Origin: Mumia sp. zg.B17
GTDB lineage: Bacteria; Actinomycetota; Actinomycetes; Propionibacteriales; Nocardioidaceae
Assembly (NCBI RefSeq): GCF_019550915.1
Contig: NZ_JAHWCI010000005.1
Span: 186,001 to 250,000, forward strand
DNA: 64,000 nucleotides
Direction: 5' to 3'
Shown one piece after another: positions 16,384 through 25,267 of the stretch (positions are counted from its first letter, which is position 1; every line of letters begins with the position of its first letter). The notes under the pieces are model-generated. The model saw only the letters and a list, made by a program, of their open reading frames with translations. It did not search any database and had not been told where the DNA came from. The translations under genes were made by a program, and so were the position numbers.

Positions 16384-17526
16384 TCAGCCGCCGGAGGTTG
16401 CGTCCTCGGCGGCGGCGTCGATGTGGGTGACCTCGCGCGAGGTCAGCCAGCCGTCGGGCAGGGCGACCCGCTTCGGGCTCCCCTGCCGCCCGCGCGGCTT
16501 GCCGAGCTCGGCGACCGGGTACGGCTCGTCGTGGTCGAGGTCGGCGAGCAGCGCGTCGAGGGCTCCCAGCGAGCTGATCGTCGCGAGCGCGTGGCGCATC
16601 TCGCCCCCAGCCCGGAAGCCCTTGAGGTACCACGCGATGTGCTTGCGGAACTCGATGCACCCGCGCTCCTCGCCCATGTCGGCCGAGAGCAGCTCGGCGT
16701 GCCGCCGCATCCACCCCGCGACCTCTCCGAGCGACGGCATGGCCGTGTCCTGCTCGCCGGCGAACGCCGCCGCGAGATCGCGGAACAGCCACGGGCGCCC
16801 GAGGCAGCCACGCCCCACCACGACGCCGTCGGCGCCGGTCTGCTCCACCATCGCGAGCGCGTCGGAGGCCTCCCAGATGTCACCGTTGCCCAGCACCGGG
16901 ATGTCGACGGCCTGCTTGAGCGTGGCGATCGACTCCCAGTCGGCACGGCCGGAGTAGTGCTGGGCCGCCGTACGGCCGTGCAGCGCGATCGCGGCGCACC
17001 CGGCCTCCTGGGCGATGCGTCCGGCGTCGAGGTAGGTCAGGTGGTCCTCGTCGATGCCCTTGCGGGTCTTCATCGTCACCGGCACGCCGTACGGTCGCGC
17101 GGCACGGACGGCCGCGGTCAGGATCTCGCCGAGCAAGGTCGACTTCCACGGCAGAGCGGCACCGCCACCCTTGCGGGTCACCTTGGGGACAGGACAGCCG
17201 AAGTTGAGGTCGACGTGCGCGACGCCGTACTCGTCGCAGAGGATCTGCACCGCGCGGCCGATATAGACGGGGTCGATGCCGTACAGCTGGACCGAGCGCA
17301 CCGACTCCGCCGCGGCGAAGCTCAGCATCCGCAGGCTGATCGGGTCGCGCTCGACGATCCCGCGCGAGGTGATCATCTCGCAGACGTAGAGACCCGCGCC
17401 CTGCTCCGCGCACAGCTGCCGGAAGGCGGCGTTGGTCACGCCGGCCATCGGGGCGAGCACGACCGGTGTCGCGACCTCGAGGTCGCCGAGGCGCAGCGAC
17501 GGGCGTACGGGAGCGGTCGTGGGCAT
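16384..17526 (-). CDS. dusB: tRNA-dihydrouridine synthase
   Basis: A 380-residue flavoenzyme that reduces uridine to dihydrouridine in tRNA using FMN and NADPH. The barrel starts PVVLAPMAGVTNAAFRQLC (~23-41); HVDLNFGCPVPKVTRKGGGAAL carries the catalytic Cys (~110) and MKTRKGIDEDHLTY and GRTAAQHYSGRADW follow as in DusB. The ATG at 17526 has GGGAG 9 nt upstream; an ATG at 17535 touches that site and is less likely. A C-terminal ~60-residue extension has no catalytic motif. Confidence 0.94.
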   Translation of the reverse strand: MPTTAPVRPSLRLGDLEVATPVVLAPMAGVTNAAFRQLCAEQGAGLYVCEMITSRGIVERDPISLRMLSFAAAESVRSVQLYGIDPVYIGRAVQILCDEYGVAHVDLNFGCPVPKVTRKGGGAALPWKSTLLGEILTAAVRAARPYGVPVTMKTRKGIDEDHLTYLDAGRIAQEAGCAAIALHGRTAAQHYSGRADWESIATLKQAVDIPVLGNGDIWEASDALAMVEQTGADGVVVGRGCLGRPWLFRDLAAAFAGEQDTAMPSLGEVAGWMRRHAELLSADMGEERGCIEFRKHIAWYLKGFRAGGEMRHALATISSLGALDALLADLDHDEPYPVAELGKPRGRQGSPKRVALPDGWLTSREVTHIDAAAEDATSGG

Positions 17527-17596
17527 GACGTCCATTCTCCCAGGCGCGGTCAACCGACCCGAGCGGCCAGGCACCGCCGGGCGTCGTGGGGCGTCC

Positions 17597-18808
17597 TCAG
17601 GACGCGTAGGTCTCCAGGAAGCGCGCGATCCGGCCGACGGCGTCCTCGAGGTCCTCGAGCCGAGGCAGCGTGACGATCCGGAAGTGGTCCGGCGTCGGCC
17701 AGTTGAACCCGGTCCCCTGGACCACGAGCAGCTTCTGCTCCCGGAGCAGCTCGTAGGCGAACTTCTCGTCGTCGGCGATCGGATACATCTGCGGGTCCAG
17801 CCGCGGGAACATGTAGAGCGCACCCCTCGGCTTGACGCAGCTGACGCCGGGGATCGCGGTGAGCAGCTCGTACGCCCGGTTGCGCTGCTCGAGGAGCCGT
17901 CCGCCCGGCAGCAGCAGCGCGTTGATCGACTGCCGACCCCCGAGCGCGGTCGCGATCGCGTACTGGGACGGCACGTTGGGGCACAGCCGCATGTTGGCCA
18001 GCATGTTGAGGCCCTCGATGTAGCTGCGCGCATGGTGCTTCGGGCCGGTGATCATCATCCAGCCGCTGCGGAAGCCGGCGACGCGGTACGCCTTGGAGAG
18101 GCCGTTGAAGGTGACGCAGACGATGTCGTCGGCCACCGACGCCATCAAGGTGTGCTCGGCGTCGTCGTACAGGATCTTGTCGTAGATCTCGTCGGCGTAC
18201 ACGATCAGCTCGTTCTCGCGCGCCACCTGCGCGATCTCCTCCAGCACCTGCGGTGCATAGACGGCACCGGTCGGGTTGTTGGGGTTGATCACCACGACGG
18301 CTTTGGTGCGGTCGGTGACCTTGGAGCGCAGGTCGTCGAGGTCTGGGTTCCAGTCCGAGGCCTCGTCGCACCGGTAGTGCACCGCGGTCCCGCCGGCGAG
18401 GCTGACCGCGGCGGTCCACAGCGGATAGTCCGGCATCGGCACGAGCACCTCGTCGCCGTCGTCGAGCAGCGCCTGCATCGCCATCACGATGAGCTCGGAC
18501 ACGCCGTTGCCGATGTAGACGTCCTCGACGTCGACGTCGCAGACGCGCTCCTCGTAGTGCTGCACGATCGCCCGACGCGCGGGCATCAAGCCCTTGGAGT
18601 CGCTGTATCCCTGGGCCTGGTGCAGGTTGGCGATGATGTCGACGAGGATCTCGTCGGGTGCCTCGAACCCGAACGGCGCGGGGTTGCCGATGTTGAGCTT
18701 GAGGATGCGGTGGCCCTCGTCCTCGAGGCGCCTGGCCTCCTCGAGAACCGGTCCTCTGATGTCGTAGAGGACGTCGGCCAGCTTCGTGGACTGCATCACC
18801 TCGCGCAT
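17597..18808 (-). CDS. PLP-dependent aminotransferase, alanine/aspartate class (AlaA-like)
   Basis: A 403-residue fold-type I aminotransferase. The PLP-binding lysine is in FNGLSKAYRVAGFRSGWM, preceded by VINPNNPTGAVY and YADEIYDKILY, the class I/II core motifs. The N-terminus STKLADVLYDIRGPVLEEARRLE closely follows the E. coli AlaA type, which makes alanine from pyruvate and glutamate. It is the last gene of a minus-strand run with dus downstream (70 bp). The start at 18808 is the first ATG; an ATG at 18796 is an alternative. Confidence 0.9.
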   Translation of the reverse strand: MREVMQSTKLADVLYDIRGPVLEEARRLEDEGHRILKLNIGNPAPFGFEAPDEILVDIIANLHQAQGYSDSKGLMPARRAIVQHYEERVCDVDVEDVYIGNGVSELIVMAMQALLDDGDEVLVPMPDYPLWTAAVSLAGGTAVHYRCDEASDWNPDLDDLRSKVTDRTKAVVVINPNNPTGAVYAPQVLEEIAQVARENELIVYADEIYDKILYDDAEHTLMASVADDIVCVTFNGLSKAYRVAGFRSGWMMITGPKHHARSYIEGLNMLANMRLCPNVPSQYAIATALGGRQSINALLLPGGRLLEQRNRAYELLTAIPGVSCVKPRGALYMFPRLDPQMYPIADDEKFAYELLREQKLLVVQGTGFNWPTPDHFRIVTLPRLEDLEDAVGRIARFLETYAS

Positions 18809-18830
18809 GGGCCAAGCATGCCAGCGTGCC

Positions 18831-19433
18831 TCAGCCGACGGGCCAGGAGACCGGGCTGGCGAGATCGGACGTCCGTACCTGCACCGACTGCAGCGTCGCA
18901 CCCTTCGGTACGAGCAGCACGAAGCAGCCCTTCCACGTCGCGCCCGGCTCGAAGGCCTTCGGCAGCGCACCCCCCGCACACCGCTTGTACGGCTCGCCCG
19001 CGAACGTCGTCGGGGGGAAGTAGGCCGGTGTCGAGTCGAAGCCGTACACGGGGACCGCGGCGCCACCGAGCGGGTCAGGACCGTCGTTGCGCACCTGGAC
19101 ACCGACGTAGTACGGGGTGGAGGTCGCCGACACCGGGTCGAGCACGTAGCCCGCAAGGTCGGCGATCTTCCCCGGCTTCACCGACGAGACGGTCACCGTG
19201 ATCGCGCTCGCCGCCTCGCCGACGGGATAGCCGACCGTGGCGGGCTTGCCCAGCGCGACCTCCGCCCCGGCCTCGGTCAGCTCCACTCCGTCGGGGAGCT
19301 CCACCGCGGACGACGGCTCCGGCGTGGCGTCGGCCGACCCCTCGTCGTCGCCGCCGCTGCACCCTGCGAGGACCAGCCCCACGGCGACGGCCAGGGCGAC
19401 CAGGCCGCCGCCCCGGGCCGTACGTCGTGTCAT
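18831..19433 (-). CDS. Secreted lipoprotein, unknown function
   Basis: A 200-residue protein with a type II signal peptide: basic [10 protein letters not shown], a hydrophobic core and lipobox LAGC (Cys ~25), followed by a Gly/Asp/Ser-rich linker. The mature domain is a beta-rich ~140-residue region resembling DUF4352-type extracellular domains (VSSVKPGKI..., [14 protein letters not shown]), with two cysteines (~161 and ~178) that could form a disulphide. It overlaps glyQS by ATGA, so it is translated from the same mRNA, an odd pairing. Confidence 0.8.
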   Translation of the reverse strand: MTRRTARGGGLVALAVAVGLVLAGCSGGDDEGSADATPEPSSAVELPDGVELTEAGAEVALGKPATVGYPVGEAASAITVTVSSVKPGKIADLAGYVLDPVSATSTPYYVGVQVRNDGPDPLGGAAVPVYGFDSTPAYFPPTTFAGEPYKRCAGGALPKAFEPGATWKGCFVLLVPKGATLQSVQVRTSDLASPVSWPVG

Positions 19434-20818
19434 GCGCCGATCAGCCGCGCCGCGAGGTACGCGGGGACCTGGTCGAGCGCGACGCGCTCCTGCGTCATCG
19501 TGTCGCGCTCGCGGATGGTCACCGCGTTGTCGTCCAGGGTGTCGAAGTCGACGGTGATGCAGAACGGCGTGCCGATCTCGTCCTGGCGGCGGTAGCGGCG
19601 GCCGATCGCGCCGGCGTCGTCGAACTCGACGTTCCAGCTCTGTCGCAGCTCCGCGGCGAGATCGCGGGCGGCGGGGCTCAGCCGCTCGTTGCGCGAGAGC
19701 GGCAGCACCGCGGCCTTGACCGGCGCGAGGCGCGGGTCGAGCGCGAGCACGGTGCGCTTGTCGACACCGCCCTTGGCGTTGGGCGCCTCGTCCTCGCGGT
19801 AGGCGTCGACGAGGAACGCCATCATCGACCGGTTCACGCCCGCTGCGGGCTCGATGACGTACGGCGTCCAGCGCTCACCGAGCTCCTGGTCGAAGTAGGA
19901 GAGGTCGTTGCCCGAGTGCTTGGAGTGGGTGCCGAGGTCGAAGTCGGTGCGGTTGGCGACACCCTCGAGCTCGCCCCACTCCGAGCCGGCGAAGCGGAAG
20001 CGGTACTCGATGTCGACGGTGCGCTTGGAGTAGTGCGACAGCTTCTCGGCCGGGTGCTCGTAGAGCCGGAGGTTGTCGGCGGCCACACCGAGGTCGGTGT
20101 ACCAGCGCATGCGCTCGTCGATCCAGTACTGGTGCCACTCCTCGTCGGTGCCGGGCTTGACGAAGAACTCCATCTCCATCTGCTCGAACTCGCGGGTGCG
20201 GAAGATGAAGTTGCCGGGCGTGATCTCGTTGCGGAACGACTTGCCGAGCTGGGCGATGCCGAACGGCGGCTTCTTGCGGGCCGCGGCCATCACGAGCGCG
20301 AAGTTGACGAAGATGCCCTGAGCCGTCTCGGGACGCAGGTAGTGCATGCCCTCCTCGGAGTCGACCGGACCCAGGAAGGTCTTGAGCAGACCGGAGAACT
20401 GGCGCGGCTCGGTCCACTGACCACGGGTGCCGCAGTGGGGGCACACGACCTCGGCCATCGGCACGTCGTCAGGGTTCTCGATGCCCTTCTTGGCCGCGTA
20501 CGCCTCCTGGAGGTGATCCTCACGGAACCGCTTGTGGCAGTGCTGGCACTCGATCAGCGGGTCGGTGAAGACGTCGACGTGGCCCGACGCCTCCCAGACC
20601 GGGCGCGGCAGGATCACGGACGAGTCGAGGCCGACGACGTCGTCGCGGCGCTGGACCATCGCCCGCCACCACTGGCGCTTGATGTTCTCCTTGAGCTCGA
20701 CGCCGAGCGGACCGTAGTCCCAGGCGGAGCGCGTGCCTCCGTAGATCTCGCCGCTGGGGAACACGAAGCCCCGGCGCTTGGAGAGGCTGACGACGTTGTC
20801 GATCACAGAGGCAGGCAC
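19430..20818 (-). CDS. glyQS: Glycyl-tRNA synthetase
   Basis: A 462-residue class II synthetase of the homodimeric (eukaryote-like) form. The start [38 protein letters not shown] is diagnostic. Motif 2 ([25 protein letters not shown]) and motif 3 ([10 protein letters not shown]... then C-terminal anticodon-binding domain) are present, as is HCxxxFR..., VCPHCG in the insertion typical of this family. It charges tRNA-Gly. The downstream lipoprotein gene overlaps by 4 bp. Upstream 120 bp to the aldo/keto reductase stop. Confidence 0.95.
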   Translation of the reverse strand: MPASVIDNVVSLSKRRGFVFPSGEIYGGTRSAWDYGPLGVELKENIKRQWWRAMVQRRDDVVGLDSSVILPRPVWEASGHVDVFTDPLIECQHCHKRFREDHLQEAYAAKKGIENPDDVPMAEVVCPHCGTRGQWTEPRQFSGLLKTFLGPVDSEEGMHYLRPETAQGIFVNFALVMAAARKKPPFGIAQLGKSFRNEITPGNFIFRTREFEQMEMEFFVKPGTDEEWHQYWIDERMRWYTDLGVAADNLRLYEHPAEKLSHYSKRTVDIEYRFRFAGSEWGELEGVANRTDFDLGTHSKHSGNDLSYFDQELGERWTPYVIEPAAGVNRSMMAFLVDAYREDEAPNAKGGVDKRTVLALDPRLAPVKAAVLPLSRNERLSPAARDLAAELRQSWNVEFDDAGAIGRRYRRQDEIGTPFCITVDFDTLDDNAVTIRERDTMTQERVALDQVPAYLAARLIGA

Positions 20819-20941
20819 AGGTGTGCTCCGTTTCCGGCTGGGTGTCGGCGGGCATGGGCGGTGCGCCGTGGCGGACCGCGCCCGAGTTGGCCGCTCCAGG
20901 CTACTCCCTCGCCGCTGACGGACGAGGGGCGCCTCCGAGCC

Positions 20942-21931
20942 CTACTCGCGTCCCGCGGAGACCCAGGTGGGGTCCGCGGAGCGGTCGCCGACCACGGCGG
21001 ACGAGACGTCGTCCAGCATGGCCAGCGAGGCGGCGTCGAGGCGCACGGACACGGCACCGACGTTCTCGTCGACGCGCGTGGCCCGGCGTGTGCCCGGGAT
21101 GGGCACGACGGGCAGTCCAAGGCGTCGCCCGTGCTCGTACAGCCAGGCGAGCGCCACCTGCGCCGGTGTCGCGCCCACCTCGTCGGCGACCCGGCGGACG
21201 GTCTGGACCACGACCTGGTTGGCGTCGAGCGCCTCCGCCCCGAACCGGGGGAAGGTGTGCCGCATGTCGCCGTCGGGCAGGACGTCGACCGAGCCCGCGA
21301 GGAACCCGCGTCCGAGCGGCGAGTACGGGACGAAGCCGACGCCCAGCTCGATCGCCGCGGGGACGACGTGACGCTCGACGTCGCGGCTCCAGATCGACCA
21401 CTCACTCTGCACGGCCGCGACCGGGTGCACGGCGTGGGCACGACGCAGCTCGTCGGCGGTCACCTCGGAGAGTCCGAGGTGACGCACCTTCCCCTCGTGC
21501 ACGAGCTCTGCCATCGCGCCGACGGTCTCCTCGATCGGGACGTCGGGATCGAGGCGGTGCAGGTAGTAGAGGTCCACGACGTCGGTGCCGAGCCGCGTCA
21601 AGGAGGCCTCCAGGCACTCACGGACGTACGGCGCGTCGCCCCGGGCGACGCGCTCGCCGGTGGTGATGTCGCCCGACACGCCGAACTTCGTCGCGAGCTG
21701 CACCTCGTCGCGGCGGTCGGCGAGGAGCCGGCCGATCAGCTCCTCGTTGGTCCCGTCGCCGTAGACGTTGGCGGTGTCGACGAAGGTGACGCCGAGGTCC
21801 ACGGCGTGGGCGAGGGTCGCGAGCGCGGTGTCGGGGTCCGTCCCGCCGTACACCGCGGTCAGCGCCATCCCGCCGAATCCCTGCGCGCTGACCCGCAGTC
21901 CGTCACCCAGCTCGATGCTCATGAGGCTCAT
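20942..21931 (-). CDS. Aldo/keto reductase
   Basis: A 329-residue NADPH-dependent (beta/alpha)8 oxidoreductase. Catalytic tetrad segments are visible: FVDTANVYGDG (Asp and Tyr), LATKFGVSGD (Lys), and YYLHRLDPD (His). The NADPH-binding PIPGTRRATRVDENV segment is near the C-terminus. It resembles the YajO/AKR13-like group that reduces aldehydes; the substrate is unknown. I use the ATG at 21931; an ATG at 21922 is three codons downstream. It lies 25 bp after the ABM-domain gene, probably one operon. Confidence 0.9.
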   Translation of the reverse strand: MSLMSIELGDGLRVSAQGFGGMALTAVYGGTDPDTALATLAHAVDLGVTFVDTANVYGDGTNEELIGRLLADRRDEVQLATKFGVSGDITTGERVARGDAPYVRECLEASLTRLGTDVVDLYYLHRLDPDVPIEETVGAMAELVHEGKVRHLGLSEVTADELRRAHAVHPVAAVQSEWSIWSRDVERHVVPAAIELGVGFVPYSPLGRGFLAGSVDVLPDGDMRHTFPRFGAEALDANQVVVQTVRRVADEVGATPAQVALAWLYEHGRRLGLPVVPIPGTRRATRVDENVGAVSVRLDAASLAMLDDVSSAVVGDRSADPTWVSAGRE

Positions 21932-21956
21932 GCCTGTCGCCAAGGCGTCGCGCTGC

Positions 21957-22286
21957 TCACCTATTCCCGAGCGGCGGCGTGGCGTCACCGGCCACGTCGG
22001 CGATGTCGTCGTACGCGTCGGTGTAGGCCGCGGGCTCCTCGAGGGCCAACGCGTAGGGGGCGGCGGTGGCGACCTTCACGTCGTAGGCCGACAGCGCTCG
22101 ACGGTAGGCCCCGACACCCTCCCAGCGCGTGGTGAGCGTCCACAGCGTCGCGTCGTCGAGGTTGCGCCCGACGAAGGCGTCGACGAGGCCGGGGCGGGCA
22201 CGAAACGCCTCGACGACGGCGCGCAGATCGTCGGCGAAGACGTCGGCGCGTGCGGAGGGGACGCGGAACCGTGTGATGACCAGCAC
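21957..22286 (-). CDS. Antibiotic biosynthesis monooxygenase (ABM) domain protein
   Basis: A 109-residue dimeric alpha+beta-barrel (ferredoxin-like) protein. It starts MLVITRFRVPSARADVFADDLRAVVEAFRARPG, and NLDDATLWTLTTRWEGVGAYRRAL is the typical ABM strand-helix. Such proteins include small cofactor-free monooxygenases and haem-degrading enzymes, but no catalytic residue is certain here. Upstream of the aldo/keto reductase in the same direction. Confidence 0.78.
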   Translation of the reverse strand: MLVITRFRVPSARADVFADDLRAVVEAFRARPGLVDAFVGRNLDDATLWTLTTRWEGVGAYRRALSAYDVKVATAAPYALALEEPAAYTDAYDDIADVAGDATPPLGNR

Positions 22287-22331
22287 GCGCGCAGCGTATC
22301 CAGCGCCTCACCCGTACGGCAGGATGACGCC

Positions 22332-22595
22332 ATGAGCGACCTGTTCGAACGGCTCCAGAGCTCCCGGGGCGCACGCGTCGCCGTCCCCGTCGCGGGGGCC
22401 GCGCTCCTCGTGGTCGGGCTGGCGGCAGACCCGTGGATCGGGGTCCCGGCCCTGCTGCTCCTCATCGTCTTCGTCGGGTGGATGGCGTTCCGGTCCCCCG
22501 CTCAGGACAGCGGACTCGCTCGCCTGAGGATGCTGGTCCTCGGCATCCTGGTCGCGCTCACGGTGGGCCGCTTCGTGACGGTGATGCTCGGGTGA
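22332..22595 (+). CDS. Small two-helix membrane protein, unknown
   Basis: An 87-residue protein starting MSDLFERLQSSRGARVAVPV. It has hydrophobic helices near 16-32 and 35-50 and a third near 66-85. No known family is recognised. The CAGGAT hexamer 6 nt before the ATG could be a -10 box. The stop is 26 bp before the Zur box of the zinc operon, so it may share no promoter with it. Confidence 0.7.
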   Translation: MSDLFERLQSSRGARVAVPVAGAALLVVGLAADPWIGVPALLLLIVFVGWMAFRSPAQDSGLARLRMLVLGILVALTVGRFVTVMLG

Positions 22596-22621
22596 GACGA
22601 GGCCTGCAGCAGAATCCGTTT

Positions 22622-22649
22622 TGAGAATGGTTCCCAACCGCAATAGGCT
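22622..22649 (+). promoter_or_regulatory. Zur box and leaderless promoter of the zinc uptake operon
   Basis: TGAGAATGGTTCCCA at 22622-22636 is a 15-bp partly palindromic sequence close to the actinobacterial Zur consensus (TGAAAATGATTTTCA type). The -10 TAGGCT at 22644-22649 ends 7 nt before the ATG at 22657. The box covers the -35 region, so zinc-loaded Zur would block RNA polymerase. The regulator is encoded in the same operon (25264-25656). Confidence 0.8.
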
Positions 22650-22656
22650 CTCCCTC

Positions 22657-23625
22657 ATGCTCCGCCTCTTCTCGGCCCGTCGTCGGCTCTGCGCCCTCGC
22701 CGTCGCTCCGCTCGTCCTCGCTCTCGCCTCGTGCGGCGGTGACGACGCCGGCGGGTCGGACGACCCCGTCAAGGTGGTCGCCGGTGCGTACCCGTTCGCG
22801 TACGTGGTCGAGCAGATCGGGGGCACGATGGTGGACGTGGACAACCTGACGCAGCCGGGCGTCGAGCCGCACGACGTCGAGCTCACCGCCAAGCAGATGG
22901 CGGCGGTGACCGACGCCGACCTCGTCGTGTTCCTCCACGGCTTCCAGCCGCAGGTCGACGAAGCCGTGGACCAGAGCGGCCTGCCCGACGAGGCGCGGCT
23001 CGACGTGGCCGACGTCGTCGAGCTCCTCGGCGTGACCGACGACGGCCACACCGTCGAGGAGGGGGGCAAGGCAGAGGATGACCACACGACGGGTGACCAC
23101 GAGGGCGACGACCCGCACGTGTGGCTCGACCCCGAGCGCATGAGCGAGATCGCCGACGCCGTCGCCGAGCGGCTCGCCGAGATCGATCCCGACAACGCCG
23201 ACGCCTACCGCACGAACGCCGGCGCGCTCGACACCGAGCTCACGGCTCTGGACACCGAGTTCGACGAGGGCCTCGCGCAGTGCGAGACCCGCACGTTCGT
23301 GACCAGCCACGCGGCCTTCGGCTACCTGGCCGACGCCTACGACCTGACGCAGGTCGCGATCGCCGGGATCGAGCCCAACACCGAGCCCACGACGCAGCAG
23401 CTCGCCGACATCGCCGACCTGGTAGAGAGCCAAGGCGTCACCACCGTGTTCACCGAAGAGCTCACCAGCCCGCGCACGGCGGACACGATCGCCCGTGAGA
23501 GCGGGGCGACCACCGCCGTGCTCTCCCCCATCGAGGGACTCACCGACGACGACAGCGACGACACCTACCTGACGCTCATGCGTCAGAACCTCGCCGCCCT
23601 GCAGAAGGCGAACCGCTGCTCATGA
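22657..23625 (+). CDS. znuA: Zinc ABC transporter substrate-binding lipoprotein
   Basis: A 322-residue cluster A-I solute-binding protein. Signal peptide MLRLFSARRRLCALAVAPLV and lipobox LASC are present. Metal ligands expected for ZnuA are visible as PHDVEL, a His/Asp-rich loop (DDGHTVEEGG..DDHTTGDHEGDDPHVWLDP, residues ~125-152), TSHAAFGYL and the C-terminal FTEELTSPRTADTIARE. The ATG at 22657 is chosen because the Zur box overlaps any earlier start. It overlaps znuC by ATGA. Confidence 0.93.
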   Translation: MLRLFSARRRLCALAVAPLVLALASCGGDDAGGSDDPVKVVAGAYPFAYVVEQIGGTMVDVDNLTQPGVEPHDVELTAKQMAAVTDADLVVFLHGFQPQVDEAVDQSGLPDEARLDVADVVELLGVTDDGHTVEEGGKAEDDHTTGDHEGDDPHVWLDPERMSEIADAVAERLAEIDPDNADAYRTNAGALDTELTALDTEFDEGLAQCETRTFVTSHAAFGYLADAYDLTQVAIAGIEPNTEPTTQQLADIADLVESQGVTTVFTEELTSPRTADTIARESGATTAVLSPIEGLTDDDSDDTYLTLMRQNLAALQKANRCS

Positions 23626-24416
23626 CAGCCTCCGCCTCCACCGATCCGCTCACCATCGACGACGTGCACGTCGTCCTGGGAGGACGCGAGGTCGTGCGCG
23701 GTGTCTCCCTCGCCGTCCACGAGTCGGAGTTCGTCGTGCTGCTCGGCAGCAACGGCTCGGGCAAGACGACCCTGATGCGGGCGGCGATGGGCGTCATCCC
23801 GATCGCGGCAGGCGAGGTCCGGCTCTTCGGCACCCCGCTGCGGCGGTTCCGCGACCGTCAGCGCATCGGCTACGTGCCTCAGCGGTCCACCGCGGCGGCC
23901 GGTGTGCCGTCGACGGTCCGGGAGGTCGTGATGAGCGGTCGGCTCTCGCGGCGACCGTTCGCCGGGCTCTCCTCCCGCGAGGACCGCCGCAGTGTCGCCG
24001 AGGCGATCGCGCTCGTCGACCTGGAGGCCTATGCCGACGAGCCGGCCAGCGAGCTGTCGGGCGGACAGCAGCAGCGCGTGATGATCGCCCGCGGTCTGGC
24101 CTCGCGCCCCGACCTCCTGGTGATGGACGAGCCCACCGCCGGGGTCGACGCCCGCAGCCAGCTCGCGCTCGCGGAGCTGTTCGGGCGGCTCCTGGGCGAG
24201 GGCCGTGCGATCTTCATGATCGCGCACGAGCTGGGACCGTTCGAGCCGATGATCGACCGGGCCGTCGTCCTTCGCGCGGGCCGCGTCTCCTACGACGGTC
24301 CGTGCTCCGGCGGCGACCCCGCCGCAGCCGCCGAGCCGCACAACCAGCACCATCCGCACCTGGTCGCCCCTCAGCCGCGGACCGGGATCGACGAGTCGGG
24401 GGTGTGGCCGGCGTGA
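23622..24416 (+). CDS. znuC: Zinc ABC transporter ATP-binding protein
   Basis: A 264-residue ATPase. Walker A GSNGSGKTT is near residues 42-50, signature LSGGQQQRVMIARGLA near 143-158, Walker B LLVMDEPTAGVD near 164-175, followed by the H-loop (MIAHELG). It energises the importer formed with ZnuA and ZnuB. Both ends overlap neighbours by ATGA or GTGA, so translation of the operon is coupled. Confidence 0.93.
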   Translation: MTASASTDPLTIDDVHVVLGGREVVRGVSLAVHESEFVVLLGSNGSGKTTLMRAAMGVIPIAAGEVRLFGTPLRRFRDRQRIGYVPQRSTAAAGVPSTVREVVMSGRLSRRPFAGLSSREDRRSVAEAIALVDLEAYADEPASELSGGQQQRVMIARGLASRPDLLVMDEPTAGVDARSQLALAELFGRLLGEGRAIFMIAHELGPFEPMIDRAVVLRAGRVSYDGPCSGGDPAAAAEPHNQHHPHLVAPQPRTGIDESGVWPA

Positions 24417-25267
24417 TCGACATCCTCTCGTACGACTTCATGCGGCAAGCACTGCTCGCCGCTGTCATCACCGGCCTGACGGCGCCGGCGATCGGCATGT
24501 ACCTCGTGCAGCGGCGCCTCGCACTCCTCGGTGACGGGATCGGCCACATCGCCCTCACCGGAGTCGCCGCCGGCCTGCTCACCAACACCCAGCCGCTGCT
24601 CACCGCCGTCGTCGTGAGCATCCTCGGCGCCGTCGCGATCGAGCTGCTGCGCACGTACGGCCGCACGAGCGGCGACGTCGCCCTCGCGCTGCTCTTCTAC
24701 GGCGGGCTGGCCGGCGGCGTCATGCTGACCAACCTCGCCGGCGGCTCGGCAGCAGCGCTCAACAGCTACCTCTTCGGGTCGATCACGACCATCGGCGCCG
24801 GTGACCTCGTCATCGTCGGCGTCCTGGGGGCGGTCGTCCTCCTCCTCGGGATCGGCCTGTCGCCGCAGCTGTTCGCGGTGTGCCAGGACGAGGAGCACGC
24901 GCGCGTCTCCGGCGTGCCCGTGCGGGCGTACGCCCTGCTGATCGCCGTGCTCGCGGCGGTGACGGTCACCGTGTCGATGCGGACCGTCGGACTGCTGCTG
25001 GTCTCGGCACTCATGGTGGTACCGGTCGCCGCGGCGCAGCAGGTGAGCCGCAGCTTCCGCGGCACGTTCCTCCTCGCGATGGTGATCGGCACCTTCGCCG
25101 CCGTCGCGGGCCTGCTCGGCAGCTACGAGATCAACACCCAGCCCGGCCCGACCATCGTCATCGTCGGCCTCGCCGTGTTCCTCGCCGTGGCGGTGGTGGG
25201 GCACCTCGCACGCTCCTGGCGACGGCGGGGCCGCCCGGCGCACGACCTCGCGGAGGAGGCCGCATGA
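24413..25267 (+). CDS. znuB: Zinc ABC transporter permease
   Basis: A 284-residue membrane permease of the ABC-3 family with about eight hydrophobic helices (for example ALLAAVITGLTAPAIGMYLV and ALLIAVLAAVTVTVSM). The conserved RRLALLGDGIGHIALTGVAAG segment contacts the ATPase. The GTG start at 24413 overlaps the znuC stop as GTGA. It overlaps zur by 4 bp. Confidence 0.92.
   Translation: MIDILSYDFMRQALLAAVITGLTAPAIGMYLVQRRLALLGDGIGHIALTGVAAGLLTNTQPLLTAVVVSILGAVAIELLRTYGRTSGDVALALLFYGGLAGGVMLTNLAGGSAAALNSYLFGSITTIGAGDLVIVGVLGAVVLLLGIGLSPQLFAVCQDEEHARVSGVPVRAYALLIAVLAAVTVTVSMRTVGLLLVSALMVVPVAAAQQVSRSFRGTFLLAMVIGTFAAVAGLLGSYEINTQPGPTIVIVGLAVFLAVAVVGHLARSWRRRGRPAHDLAEEAA

Noticed and set aside
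19427-22135. 902-codon plus-strand frame over glyQS and the aldo/keto reductase
   Set aside because: It is the complement of two well-defined genes.
22622-22636. Starting znuA at the TTG at 22621 or at an ATG inside the Zur box
   Set aside because: That would put the Zur box and -10 inside the coding sequence; the ATG at 22657 fits the signal peptide.
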